A DNA stretch of 64,000 bases from Sphingobacterium paludis (GCF_004364125.1 NZ_SNZV01000001.1:620001-684000); one strand, 5' to 3'; shown: positions 43,931 to 53,122, numbered from the stretch's first letter. Notes: generated from the letters alone by a model not told the origin. Program-made: numbers and translations.

Positions 43931-45415
43931 ATGTCAAAACAGGTTACCTTGGATGATATCCAAAACTTCGAAGGGAAATATCCGAAACAACTTTGGTACC
44001 TTTTCCTTGTCGAGATGTGGGAGCGTTTTTGCTTCTATGGCATGCGGGGCGTATTGGCCATATTTATGGTTGACCAGCTCTTGCTTTCCGAAAAAGATGC
44101 CAACTTAAAATATGGTGCTATACAGGCATTTGTCTATGCCTTTACGTTTGTGGGCGGCATTTTTGCCGATAAAATATTGGGGTTCAAGCGATCGCTAACC
44201 TTCGGCGCAATCTTGATGATTTTAGGGAATGGCCTTATTGCGATAAATCCACACGATTTCTTTTACTTCGGTATTGCCTTGACCATTATTGGTACGGGTT
44301 TTTTTAAACCTAACATATCGTCTATGGTGGGCGATCTATACAAGGAAGGTGATTCACGCCGCGATGCAGGCTTTGGTATCTTTTATTCCGGGATAAACGT
44401 CGGTGCACTGTTGGGCGGTGCGCTTTGCGTATGGTTAGGAAAAGAGCACTCATGGAATTTAGCATTTTTGGCAGCTGCCATTGTGATGCTTATTGGCATC
44501 ATCATCTTTCTAGCAACAAAGAAACAGTTAGGACCCATTGGCAATAGCCCGATCGCTCATCTTCCTAGATCCAAAAAGACGGCCTGGGAGGTATTGGTTT
44601 ACGTCGGTGCGCTAGTCTGCATCCCGCTTATTTTCATCATGGTAAATAACACGCGGTATACCGACCTTTTTATGTATACGATTGGTCCGTTGGCTTTAGG
44701 TTATTTTCTATATCAGATATTCCGAGAAACGGATGCAAAAGTACGGCAGAAGCTTATTGCCGCCTTGGTATTGATCTTGTTCTCTATCTTGTTTTTTGCC
44801 ATTTTCGAACAGGCCGGAGGGTCATTAGCGCTATTCGCCAAGGATAATCTGCATACGAACCTGCTGTTCTTCGATATTGACCCTAATGTGGTCAATAACG
44901 GGGCAAACTCGTTGTTCGTTATTGTTTTTAGTCCTATTCTTGGCCTGCTGTGGTTGGCATTGGCCAAGAAGAAACTGGAACCGAATACCGTGATTAAATT
45001 TGGACTTGGATTTCTGCTGTTAGGAATTGGCTATTACGTATTCTTCGGAACACGCTTTTTCGCTGATGAATCCGGAAAAACTTCTTTAGGGGTGTTCACC
45101 CTTGCTTATCTTGCCGTCACGCTGGGTGAACTGTGCCTGTCACCGATCGGCCTGTCGATGATTACTAAATTATCGCCAAGGCATTTGGGCGGCATGATGA
45201 TGGGGCTTTGGTTTCTGGCCAGTGCGTATGGACAATATGTGGCCGGTTTGCTTGGCGCAGGCATGTCATCTCCGGATGAAGGTGCCTCGCTTATGGATAA
45301 GTTGCTTGGTTACACCGCGGGCTACCAGCAGTTGGCTTGGTACTCGTTTATAGCCGGTGTTATTTTGATTGTGCTTTCGCCTTTTGTGAAAAGGCTGATG
45401 CATGGTGTAAACTAG
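43931..45415 (+). CDS. POT-family proton-dependent oligopeptide transporter, copy 3
   Basis: The 494-residue protein is the most divergent of the three. It has LVEMWERFCFYGMRGVLAIF near residue 27, GTGFFKPNISSMVGDLY and FGIFYSGINVGALLGGALC. The conserved ExxERFxYYG motif reads EMWERFCFYG. It lacks the GHPAxLFVLFF start shared by copies 1 and 2 (beginning instead with a short hydrophilic tail), and its loops are shorter. It probably also transports small peptides but with a different range. No terminator hairpin is obvious directly after it. Confidence 0.92.
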   Translation: MSKQVTLDDIQNFEGKYPKQLWYLFLVEMWERFCFYGMRGVLAIFMVDQLLLSEKDANLKYGAIQAFVYAFTFVGGIFADKILGFKRSLTFGAILMILGNGLIAINPHDFFYFGIALTIIGTGFFKPNISSMVGDLYKEGDSRRDAGFGIFYSGINVGALLGGALCVWLGKEHSWNLAFLAAAIVMLIGIIIFLATKKQLGPIGNSPIAHLPRSKKTAWEVLVYVGALVCIPLIFIMVNNTRYTDLFMYTIGPLALGYFLYQIFRETDAKVRQKLIAALVLILFSILFFAIFEQAGGSLALFAKDNLHTNLLFFDIDPNVVNNGANSLFVIVFSPILGLLWLALAKKKLEPNTVIKFGLGFLLLGIGYYVFFGTRFFADESGKTSLGVFTLAYLAVTLGELCLSPIGLSMITKLSPRHLGGMMMGLWFLASAYGQYVAGLLGAGMSSPDEGASLMDKLLGYTAGYQQLAWYSFIAGVILIVLSPFVKRLMHGVN

Positions 45416-45654
45416 AGGCATCTCCGTACCCGGGTAGCAGGGTTGCTAGAGAAAAACGGGCAGCTGTCCTCCGGGGCAAGAAGCATGCGCGGGGCAAAGC
45501 AAATTTTGCGCATGGAAGGCAGATCTCTTTCATGGAATAGGGCTTCCGTAGTTGCTGGGCTGCCATCCTTGCTGTATTTTCACCATAGCGGCAGCAGGGA
45601 TAGACATCCGCTGGTTTTTTTGTATATTTAGTGAATTTAAAATTTTGATAACGC

Positions 45655-46380
45655 GTGTCTGACAGTTTAGTCATTATCCCAACCTATAACGAGAAGGAAA
45701 ACATCGAGAAGATCATTCGGAAGGTATTTTCCTTGGCGGTGCCTTTTGATATCCTGATTGTTGACGACGGCTCGCCGGATGGTACGGGAAATATCGTTAA
45801 TGCTTTGCAGAAGGATTTTGCTGGCCGCTTGTATTTGGAAGAGCGCAGTGGAAAACTGGGCTTAGGTACAGCCTATATTCACGGTTTCAAGTGGGCGTTG
45901 GGCCGGCATTACGATTATATTTTCGAAATGGATGCTGATTTTAGCCACAACCCTGAAGACCTCATTCGTTTGCGAGAGGCCTGTTTGCTGGGAGCAGATA
46001 TGGCTGTAGGCTCACGTTATATAAAGGGTGTCAACGTCGTCAATTGGCCGATGAGCCGCGTGTTAATGTCGTATTTTGCCTCCGTTTACGTGCGCTTTAT
46101 CACGGGTATAGGGGTTCAGGATGCGACGGCTGGTTTTGTGTGTTTTTCCAGGAAAGTGCTAGAGAAAATTCCATTAGATCAAATCAAATTTGTAGGCTAT
46201 GCATTTCAGATCGAAATGAAATTTAAGGCTATATTGTATAAATTCAACGTAGTCGAAGTACCGATCATCTTCACGGATAGGACGGAGGGTGTTTCGAAGA
46301 TGAGTACCCGCATATTTAGGGAAGCCTTTTTTGGGGTCATCCAACTGAAGACAGAGAGTTGGTTTAAAAAATACAATTAA
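45655..46380 (+). CDS. Polyprenol-phosphate mannosyltransferase-like GT2 enzyme
   Basis: The 241-residue protein is a GT2 glycosyltransferase of the Dpm1 type: LVIIPTYNEKENIEKI at 5-20, DDGSPDGTG near 37-45, EMDADFSHNPEDL near 92-104 and GSRYIKGVNVVNWPMSR. It transfers a sugar from a nucleotide donor to polyprenyl phosphate at the membrane. It has no C-terminal membrane domain, as in bacterial soluble Dpm1 forms. The start is GTG at 45655: an in-frame TAA lies two codons upstream and the conserved region begins at codon 5, leaving no other choice. A TATATTTAGTGAA stretch lies about 20 nt upstream. Confidence 0.92.
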   Translation: MSDSLVIIPTYNEKENIEKIIRKVFSLAVPFDILIVDDGSPDGTGNIVNALQKDFAGRLYLEERSGKLGLGTAYIHGFKWALGRHYDYIFEMDADFSHNPEDLIRLREACLLGADMAVGSRYIKGVNVVNWPMSRVLMSYFASVYVRFITGIGVQDATAGFVCFSRKVLEKIPLDQIKFVGYAFQIEMKFKAILYKFNVVEVPIIFTDRTEGVSKMSTRIFREAFFGVIQLKTESWFKKYN

Positions 46381-46405
46381 GTATCTTTATTGCTGTTAAC
46401 GAAGT

Positions 46406-47431
46406 ATGATGAATGAACATCTTGATCCGAACGCCGAACGATTAACGCCCGCTGATAAGGATATAGAACGTGCCTTACGGCCGCAGGCATTCGAGGATTT
46501 TACTGGTCAGGCTAAAATCCTGGAAAACCTCTCTATTTTCGTTCGGGCGGCGAAGCTTCGTGGCGAGGCTTTGGATCATGTACTGTTACATGGCCCTCCC
46601 GGGCTCGGTAAAACTACGCTGTCGAATATTATTGCGAATGAGATGGGCGTGAATATAAAAATCACGTCGGGTCCTGTCTTGGATAAACCGGGCGATTTGG
46701 CCGGCCTATTGACAAACCTGGAAGAAGGTGACGTACTTTTTATCGACGAGATTCATCGGTTGAGCCCGCTGGTAGAAGAATATTTGTATTCGGCCATGGA
46801 GGACTTTAAAATCGACATTATGCTCGAAACAGGTCCAAATGCCCGATCCGTTCAAATATCCCTTAATCCATTTACATTAATAGGAGCCACAACCCGGTCT
46901 GGCTTACTAACAGCGCCACTTCGCGCGCGCTTTGGTATTAATGCTCGACTACAATATTACGATGCTAAACTCTTAACCACTATTGTATTAAGATCCGCAA
47001 GTATCTTAAATACCCCAATCAGCGATGAAGGAGCATACGAAATCGCACGAAGGAGCCGTGGCACACCTCGTATCGCCAACGCACTTCTTCGTCGGACGCG
47101 AGACTTTGCCCAAATTAAAGGTAATGGCGCTATTGACAAGGCCATTGCACAATATGCGCTAACGGCGTTAAATGTCGATGAAAATGGTCTAGATGAGATG
47201 GATAACCGCATTTTATTAACTATCATCGATAAATTTAAGGGCGGACCCGTAGGGCTGAAGACCATTGCTACGGCCGTGGGAGAAGATGAAGGTACTATCG
47301 AAGAGGTTTATGAACCGTTCTTAATTCAAGAAGGGTACCTCATGCGTACATCTCGAGGAAGGGAATGCACGGAAACAGCATATCGTCATCTGGGTAAAAT
47401 AAACCTAAACAAAGGAAATACCTTGTTTTAG
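46406..47431 (+). CDS. ruvB: Holliday junction branch-migration ATPase RuvB
   Basis: The 341-residue protein has all RuvB landmarks: [15 protein letters not shown] at 21-35, Walker [10 protein letters not shown] at 63-71, Walker [11 protein letters not shown] at 112-121, sensor 1 [19 protein letters not shown] at 159-177 and the sensor 2 segment [16 protein letters not shown]. The winged-helix C-terminus ends near TAYRHLG. It drives Holliday junction branch migration together with RuvA, which is not in this window. It follows the mannosyltransferase gene by 25 nt. Length is standard. Confidence 0.97.
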   Translation: MMNEHLDPNAERLTPADKDIERALRPQAFEDFTGQAKILENLSIFVRAAKLRGEALDHVLLHGPPGLGKTTLSNIIANEMGVNIKITSGPVLDKPGDLAGLLTNLEEGDVLFIDEIHRLSPLVEEYLYSAMEDFKIDIMLETGPNARSVQISLNPFTLIGATTRSGLLTAPLRARFGINARLQYYDAKLLTTIVLRSASILNTPISDEGAYEIARRSRGTPRIANALLRRTRDFAQIKGNGAIDKAIAQYALTALNVDENGLDEMDNRILLTIIDKFKGGPVGLKTIATAVGEDEGTIEEVYEPFLIQEGYLMRTSRGRECTETAYRHLGKINLNKGNTLF

Positions 47432-47525
47432 TAAACCGCACTGCAGTAATTGGTTATTTCTTTAGATAATCCGCTCTTACTCGATAAACTGGAGCTTGTC
47501 TTGATAAGACGATAGCCGTGGTTTT

Positions 47526-48083
47526 TCACGATTCCTGTAAACGTTTGAGAATACGCTTTGCTCGGCTGGTTAGTGCAGGGCTGGGTGTCTTCAGCAGGTG
47601 CTGGATTTGTGCGGTAAGTTCTTCCCGTATCCATTCTTGTTCTACGCTCAAATAATAGAGGATATCCAAGCAGTTAACTACCACCGCTACCGGACAACTC
47701 GGTGTGATGATCCAGTCGAAACATTGTTCGATCCAAATCTCATCATACCTGTCGTTTTTTTCAACCCATTGCCGGGGCGGTTTGGTAACGATCATACCAA
47801 TCTTCGAAAAGCTTCGAATACAGCTCCAATTTTTTAAGGAAGATAAGTGACGCATGAAATCTGGGTAGATCGGGCGGATGATCTGTGGTGCTTTAATCGC
47901 GGTATGTTCCAACAACCAAGAAGCGCGGAAGGCGACTTGCGCATCGTTATGGTAAGCGTATCGCAGCAGCGAAGCTGGCGTGAGCCCGTGCGCGCTGATA
48001 AATTCTAATCCAAAGACCTTAGCATCAAATGCACGAATGTCATGCCTTAGAAACTGCAAGACTGTTTCTTCCTCACTCGCCAT
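47526..48083 (-). CDS. Hypothetical protein with HEAT-like helices
   Basis: The 185-residue protein is mostly alpha-helical, with repeated helix pairs such as LLRYAYHNDAQVAFRASWLLEHTA and CPVAVVVNCLDILYYLS that resemble HEAT repeats. There is no signal peptide. The start overlaps the end of the RecD-like helicase gene by 11 nt, so it is probably co-translated with it. I do not recognise a named family. A role in protein-protein contact with the helicase is possible but unsupported. Confidence 0.75.
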   Translation of the reverse strand: MASEEETVLQFLRHDIRAFDAKVFGLEFISAHGLTPASLLRYAYHNDAQVAFRASWLLEHTAIKAPQIIRPIYPDFMRHLSSLKNWSCIRSFSKIGMIVTKPPRQWVEKNDRYDEIWIEQCFDWIITPSCPVAVVVNCLDILYYLSVEQEWIREELTAQIQHLLKTPSPALTSRAKRILKRLQES

Positions 48084-49503
48084 AAAATTTAGGATTGAAA
48101 TTGACTAGAAAAAGCTGTTTCGTAGCGCGTGTAATAGCCGTATACAACCAGCGTAGGAATTCTGTGTTCAGCATCTCATCATTCAGGAAACCTTGATCAA
48201 CGAAAACACAGGGCCATTGTCCGCCTTGCGCCTTATGGCAGGTAATTGCATAAGCAAACTTTATTTGTAGGGCATTGTAGTAAGGATCTTTCTTTATCGC
48301 GTCTAGGCGATCTTTCTTGGCGGGTATATCGCTGTAATCCTGCGCAATGGAGCTATACAAAAGTTGTTGCTGCTCATGCGGCAGATTGGGCGAGTCTACG
48401 TGTAAGCTGTCAAGCAATACCCGGCAAAGAATGGGATCGAGCTCGTCATCGTCCAAGAATTCCAAGGCGATATCGGCAAACCGAAAGCCGTGTTGCTCAT
48501 GTATGTTACTCACTTTCCGAATCTTCGCCAGATCGCCGTTGGCAATAAATCCCGTATTTTGCTCATCATGTTGTTGCAACCAGTAGTAATTATTGCGTAC
48601 CACCATAACCAAATCGCCGCCAGTAATTTCTTCATCACGAAAGAGTATTTGATTCCGGATATGTTGGTTGTAGAGATTGGCGGAACGGTTTGATCGGCAG
48701 ATCACGATCGAATTTTGAATATCGAACGTATCGTAGCTATAATGCAGCCCTTCGATCAGGCGGTCGCCGTTCATGCGGAAGATGTCGGAAAAGCCTTTGG
48801 TATGAAATTGCGGGAAGGGTAAACTATCTTGTTGTTGCTCCAAGTCAATATCATCGCGTACTCTCGTGGCATTGAACAGTATGCCAGAGTCCTGGCGCTG
48901 CCGTACCACTTCGCGCAGCTCGTAATGAAAAGTATGTAGGTGATAATTGGCACGGATATACTGTGCATCCAGGGCGGGGCTTTCCAGCATGCCCACCGGC
49001 GGCAATTGAGCACTATCGCCCACAAACATGAGGGAGCAATTTGAGCCCGATTGCACATAGCGAATCAGATCATCTAAAAGACTACGGGAAAAGAATTGCA
49101 GCCCATCATCAGCAATCATAGACGCCTCATCCACAATAAACAGCGTGTTTTCATGCGGGTTCTCTGCCAACACAAAATCTATATCTATGGTTGCCGCAGA
49201 CTTTTTTCGGTATATTTTTTTGTGAATGGTGTATGCTTTGCGTCCTGAGTAGTGTGCCATCACCTTGGCTGCCCGGCCGGTAGGCGCCAACAAAACGGAT
49301 CGTTTGTTTAGCGAAGGTAGTGCATTGACCAAGGCGCTAATCGTCGTGGTCTTCCCTGTACCTGCGTATCCTTTCAAAACAAAACATGTAGATGGTTTGA
49401 ACGTTAACAAAAACTTTTCCAATAAGGCGAAGAGCTCCCGTTGTTGTGCCGTTGGTTGCCATACGAATTGCTTGATGAGCAGGTTTTGAATATGCATAAT
49501 CAA
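48073..49503 (-). CDS. RecD-like superfamily 1B DNA helicase
   Basis: The 476-residue protein has an SF1 helicase core: Walker A GYAGTGKT at 45-52, LLAPTGRAAK at 71-80 (motif Ia), Walker B FIVDEASM at 122-129, GDSAQLPPVG (motif III), a C-terminal UvrD-like part with AITCHKAQGGQWP (motif V) and LYTAITRATK (motif VI). It lacks the long N-terminal extension of RecD2, so it is a compact Dda/RecD-type 5'-3' helicase. No recB/recC genes are present. It is divergent from DUF3822 and overlaps the HEAT-like gene downstream by 11 nt. Confidence 0.92.
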   Translation of the reverse strand: MIMHIQNLLIKQFVWQPTAQQRELFALLEKFLLTFKPSTCFVLKGYAGTGKTTTISALVNALPSLNKRSVLLAPTGRAAKVMAHYSGRKAYTIHKKIYRKKSAATIDIDFVLAENPHENTLFIVDEASMIADDGLQFFSRSLLDDLIRYVQSGSNCSLMFVGDSAQLPPVGMLESPALDAQYIRANYHLHTFHYELREVVRQRQDSGILFNATRVRDDIDLEQQQDSLPFPQFHTKGFSDIFRMNGDRLIEGLHYSYDTFDIQNSIVICRSNRSANLYNQHIRNQILFRDEEITGGDLVMVVRNNYYWLQQHDEQNTGFIANGDLAKIRKVSNIHEQHGFRFADIALEFLDDDELDPILCRVLLDSLHVDSPNLPHEQQQLLYSSIAQDYSDIPAKKDRLDAIKKDPYYNALQIKFAYAITCHKAQGGQWPCVFVDQGFLNDEMLNTEFLRWLYTAITRATKQLFLVNFNPKFYGE

Positions 49504-49517
49504 AGTTATCCAAAAGG

Positions 49518-49548
49518 TTGGTCAATTCAATTGGAAAAGCTAATTTTG
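49518..49548 (+). promoter_or_regulatory. Bacteroidota-type promoter for the DUF3822-rsmD-coaD operon
   Basis: TTG at 49518-49520 and TAATTTTG at 49541-49548 are separated by 20 nt, fitting the TTTG-N19-21-TAnnTTTG consensus. The start codon is 31 nt downstream of the -7 box. Confidence 0.65.
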
Positions 49549-49579
49549 TTTATCAATCGAGGCTATAGCCACATATTAT

Positions 49580-50371
49580 ATGAAGTACACGGCAGAACAT
49601 TTTCATCTCCATTATATTCCACAATATCGTTTGTTAATCAAGTCAGATTTTTTGGAAGATACGATGGTCATCGTAGACGAAAAACAGGAGGTCGTCGCAC
49701 TTTATAGTTACCCCTCGGAATTTCCCGATCCGGCAGCGCTCAAATTATTGGGTTTGCCTTTTGCAGATGTCTCTATCAGCTTGCCACTGGAAAGTTTTAT
49801 GTTGGTGCCTTCTGAAGTGTACAGCCAGCGCCAGGTGCAACAATATCATGATTTTCAGGATGGTAAAGGTGTGGTGCAAGAATATGCTTTGCCTATGGAG
49901 GGAATTACTGCATTATACCAATATGACCACCTGCTGTTCAAGCGCTGGACCGCAATATTTCCCCAAGCTAAGTTATTTGCTGACTTTCAAATTATCTTCG
50001 CGTTGGTGGAGCAGCATGTACTCAACACGGCTTCTGTATTAGGCGTGCATGTGAAAAATAAAAAGGTAGAAATGTATGTTTTCCAAGGGAAAGAATTGCA
50101 ACTGTACCATGATTTTGATGTCGATACTGCCGACGACTTACACTATTTTATCCTAAACGTACGAAGCACATTGGGTATTACGGGGCTGTTCGACAAGGTG
50201 CTGCTATCTGGCGTCGCGGCAACCGATCCTTTCGCGCATGCCGTACGTAGCTATGCTAATGAGTTGGTTTTCCTACAGGGAAACTCTGCCCTGTATGCGG
50301 AAGATGCAGCGGTACAGACGAAAATTGAATCTTTACATATCATTGCCGAATTCCCGTCATGCGTATCGTAG
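49580..50371 (+). CDS. DUF3822 family protein
   Basis: The 263-residue protein matches the Bacteroidota DUF3822 family by position and appearance: it precedes rsmD and coaD, the usual order in this phylum. It is soluble and has two similar-looking halves rich in beta-strands (MVIVDEKQEVVALYSY; VLGVHVKNKKVEMYVFQGKELQLYHDF), somewhat like an actin/ASKHA fold. Its function is unknown. It overlaps rsmD by 13 nt, so the two are translationally coupled. A good promoter lies just upstream. The family identification rests on gene order and my recognition of the sequence style. Confidence 0.8.
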   Translation: MKYTAEHFHLHYIPQYRLLIKSDFLEDTMVIVDEKQEVVALYSYPSEFPDPAALKLLGLPFADVSISLPLESFMLVPSEVYSQRQVQQYHDFQDGKGVVQEYALPMEGITALYQYDHLLFKRWTAIFPQAKLFADFQIIFALVEQHVLNTASVLGVHVKNKKVEMYVFQGKELQLYHDFDVDTADDLHYFILNVRSTLGITGLFDKVLLSGVAATDPFAHAVRSYANELVFLQGNSALYAEDAAVQTKIESLHIIAEFPSCVS

Positions 50372-50895
50372 GCGGACAATATGGCGGTTTGCGATTGAGC
50401 CCCCCAGCCAATCTTCCGGTAAGACCAACGACCGACATCGCGAAAGAAGCGCTGTTCAATATTTTAGAGCATAAGCTGACACTAGCTGATTGCACCTGTC
50501 TGGATCTTTTTGCGGGTACAGGCAATATCAGTTTCGAGTTGGTATCACGAGGAGCGTTGGATGTGGATGCCATCGATATCCATTTCAAATGTCTTCAGTA
50601 CATTAAGGAAACCGCATTAAAGCTTAATACGGAACGTATCAGCACACGCAAGGCCGATGTGCTAAAATATATTTCCTCGTGTAAAAAGCAATACGACTTT
50701 ATTTTTGCTGACCCACCATATGATTTGCCCAAACTTCCACAGCTGGCCACGCTGATATTCGAAAACGAACTGCTCAAATCCGAAGGACTGCTCGTGATTG
50801 AACATCCGTCGACACGGAAGATGGACGATATTCCCTATTTCTTAGAGACGAGAAAGTATGGTTATTCTTCATTCAGTTTTTACAAACATACCTAA
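50359..50895 (+). CDS. rsmD: 16S rRNA (guanine966-N2)-methyltransferase
   Basis: The 178-residue protein starts MRIVGGQYGGLRL and has the RsmD set: RPTTDIAKEALFNIL at 22-36, SAM-binding DLFAGTGNISFELVSRGA at 49-66 and the catalytic motif FADPPYDLP at 116-124. It methylates G966 of 16S rRNA during 30S assembly. It overlaps DUF3822 by 13 nt and is followed by coaD after 9 nt, the standard order in many bacteria. Length and motifs are typical. Confidence 0.95.
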   Translation: MRIVGGQYGGLRLSPPANLPVRPTTDIAKEALFNILEHKLTLADCTCLDLFAGTGNISFELVSRGALDVDAIDIHFKCLQYIKETALKLNTERISTRKADVLKYISSCKKQYDFIFADPPYDLPKLPQLATLIFENELLKSEGLLVIEHPSTRKMDDIPYFLETRKYGYSSFSFYKHT

Positions 50896-50904
50896 CATTG
50901 CGCT

Positions 50905-51381
50905 ATGATAAAGACCGCTGTTTTTGCCGGGTCCTTTGATCCCTTTACGCTTGCCCATTATGATTTGGTCAACCGAAGTTTATCGCTCTTTGATAAGGTT
51001 ATTATCGGTATCGGCGTTAACCGTGCGAAGCAGGGTCTGATGACCTATGAAGAGCGCGAAGACGTGATTTCGGAAATTTTTGCGGCGAACCACCGGGTGG
51101 AGGTGCAACAATTCAATGGGCTTACGGTACAGTTCTGTGATCGCGTGCAGTCCACTTATCTATTAAGAGGACTGCGTAATACGAACGACTTTGAATTTGA
51201 AAATGCTATTGCGCAAAATAATTTGATTCTGGCGCCCCATATAGAAACGTATTTCTTAATGGCAAAATCGGGATTGGCTCATATCTCTTCGACCATCGTT
51301 CGGGATATTTTTCAACACGGAGGTGATATCTCCAATCTGGTGCCTTCTGAGGTCTTGGCTTTCTTAAATGAAAAAGCCTAG
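50905..51381 (+). CDS. coaD: Pantetheine-phosphate adenylyltransferase
   Basis: The 158-residue protein has the CoaD start TAVFAGSFDPFTLAHYDLVNR and the downstream block LLRGLRNTNDFEFENAIAQNN, followed by SGLAHISSTIVRDIFQHGGD. It transfers AMP from ATP to 4'-phosphopantetheine, the fourth step of CoA synthesis. The nucleotidyltransferase TxGH motif reads TLAH at 15-18, with Ala in place of the usual Gly; the catalytic His is kept. It is the third gene of the DUF3822-rsmD-coaD operon and overlaps the convergent DEAD-box gene by 4 nt. Confidence 0.95.
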   Translation: MIKTAVFAGSFDPFTLAHYDLVNRSLSLFDKVIIGIGVNRAKQGLMTYEEREDVISEIFAANHRVEVQQFNGLTVQFCDRVQSTYLLRGLRNTNDFEFENAIAQNNLILAPHIETYFLMAKSGLAHISSTIVRDIFQHGGDISNLVPSEVLAFLNEKA

Positions 51382-52682
51382 GTACGTCCGATTTTCACTT
51401 TTTTGCCCTTGATCTTTCCGTTGGCCGCATTTTTTATAATCGTTAGGGCCGATGTGCGTTTAACGGCTACAAAAGATTCTTTATCTTTTACTTCGATAAG
51501 ACCAATGTCGTCTTTTTGCACATCAGGCAAATTGAGCATAAATCCCACAATGTCAACCTTATTTATTTTATCCTTTTTCCCGCCGGTGACGTAAAGGGTA
51601 GCAAAAGGCGCATCTGCTGGCAAGGGCAATTCATCGATGAGCTCGAGCACGGTACAGCTTTCATCCACATAGGGATAATCCTCATCAGGTTTTAAGATAA
51701 TGAAAACCTCGCCGGAGGCCTGCATACGCGCAGTACGTCCGTTTCGGTGGATAAAGGCGTCTTCCTTGTATGGCAGCTGATAATGTATGATGACATCTAC
51801 TTCCGGAATGTCCAGTCCACGTGCAGCTAAATCTGTGGTGATTAGGATACGGTTCGAGTTATTTCGGAATTTTAAAAGAGCAAGCTCGCGGTCTGACTGT
51901 TCCAGGCCGCCATGAAATACATCGTGAATCAATTCACGGTCTTCCAGTAGATTACTGATATGGTCTACGGCCTCGCGATGGTTGCAAAAGATAATGGTTT
52001 TTTTCTCGCCATTCATGCACAATAGCTGAAACAGTGCTTTCAGCTTATACTGCGCCGGGGCAATGATCTTCTGCATCTTTAAATTGGGCACAGAGCTGCT
52101 ATCATCGGAGAAATCTACTGTGATGTAATCCTTAATTCCGGTAAATTCCGGAATCTCGGACATCTTGGTAGCCGATGTCAACACGCGGTGTTTCAATGCT
52201 GTAAGCTGTTGAATTATGGTAACCATTTGCCCGTGAAAGCCAAACTCCAGCGACTTATCGAACTCATCCAAGATTAGGCTATGAACGTGCTGGGTGTTAA
52301 TATGGCCGCGTTCCAAGTGGTAGGTAATCCGACCGGGTGTGCCGATCAATATGGTAGGAGCTTCACGCAGCTTATTACGCTCTGTTTTCGTGTCGTTACC
52401 ACCGTAAACGCAGGTAGTTTTTAACCCTTGGTGCACTTTTCGAACGACCTGCTCTATTTGTAGAGCCAGTTCGCGCGTAGGAACAACAATAAAAGCCTGG
52501 GTACCCGACGTCTCTGCCTCCAGCTGTTTATCCAATAAGAGGGTAAAGGCCAAGGTTTTTCCGGTTCCAGTAGGCGAGTGTAAAATAAGATCTTTGGACG
52601 GATCGTAATTATCGAGGACAGCTTTTTGCATTTCGTTTAACTCCGAAATTTGCAAACGCTGTAGTATATGCAGAAGTTCCAT
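51378..52682 (-). CDS. DEAD-box RNA helicase with DbpA-like RNA-binding tail
   Basis: The 434-residue protein has Walker A SPTGTGKT at 36-43, PTRELALQ at 68-75, motif II as DEFD (139-142) rather than DEAD, SAT near 170, RGLD and HRNGRTARM. The last 75 residues (from about TLYVTGGKKDKINKVDIVG) match the DbpA RNA-binding domain that recognises 23S rRNA helix 92. A role in large ribosomal subunit assembly is likely. DEFD is common in this subgroup. Its 3' end overlaps coaD by 4 nt. Confidence 0.9.
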   Translation of the reverse strand: MELLHILQRLQISELNEMQKAVLDNYDPSKDLILHSPTGTGKTLAFTLLLDKQLEAETSGTQAFIVVPTRELALQIEQVVRKVHQGLKTTCVYGGNDTKTERNKLREAPTILIGTPGRITYHLERGHINTQHVHSLILDEFDKSLEFGFHGQMVTIIQQLTALKHRVLTSATKMSEIPEFTGIKDYITVDFSDDSSSVPNLKMQKIIAPAQYKLKALFQLLCMNGEKKTIIFCNHREAVDHISNLLEDRELIHDVFHGGLEQSDRELALLKFRNNSNRILITTDLAARGLDIPEVDVIIHYQLPYKEDAFIHRNGRTARMQASGEVFIILKPDEDYPYVDESCTVLELIDELPLPADAPFATLYVTGGKKDKINKVDIVGFMLNLPDVQKDDIGLIEVKDKESFVAVKRTSALTIIKNAANGKIKGKKVKIGRT

Positions 52683-52700
52683 GCTGCAAAAGTAGGGAAA

Positions 52701-52737
52701 TTAAAAAGTAAAAATTAAAAAGTAAAAATTAAAAAGT
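52701..52737. repeat. Tandem 14-bp A-rich repeat, about 2.6 copies
   Basis: The unit TTAAAAAGTAAAAA occurs twice in full (52701-52714, 52715-52728) and once in part (52729-52737). It lies in the promoter-side region of the DEAD-box gene. Confidence 0.85.
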
Positions 52738-53087
52738 CAAAAGGGAGAAGTTAAAATTGAAAAATAATGCTGTACAGTCTAACTAAACCTATATACTACC
52801 TACTGATATCTAACTTCATTACGCACCAGCAATTAAGTCCATCCCACCACCTTTCCGTCCTTAGCCAGGACATGGCGTTCCTTTTGTAGGGCAAAAGAAA
52901 CCAAAACCCCGTCGCTTGAAACCTTTGCAAGGGATGGGTTATGCATTGGCAAATTTCTACAAACTGCAAAGCTTTCGATGCGACATTCTTTCTATCTCAC
53001 TACCCACCACCAATATATTACCGCCCACAACCATCTACATACTACATACTATGTACTATCTACTAAAGTCTAATTCGCTATTAGGGA

Positions 53088-53122
53088 CAAAAAAAAGCGT
53101 TCCCTATGTAGAGAACGCTTTT
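53088..53122 (-). terminator. Rho-independent terminator of the outer-membrane barrel gene
   Basis: On the minus strand, AAAAGCGTTC pairs with GAACGCTTTT (53093-53102 with 53113-53122) and is followed by a T-run. It begins 18 nt beyond the stop codon. Confidence 0.9.

Noticed and set aside
45443..45631. Small ORFs on both strands in the gap before the mannosyltransferase
   Set aside because: Both frames have unusual composition (many Arg, Gly, Ser and Trp or Pro), no signal or domain, and lie where a promoter is expected.
52701..52737. Possible CRISPR or iteron array
   Set aside because: The repeat is a direct 14-bp A-rich unit with no spacers, only about 2.6 copies, and no cas or replication gene nearby.
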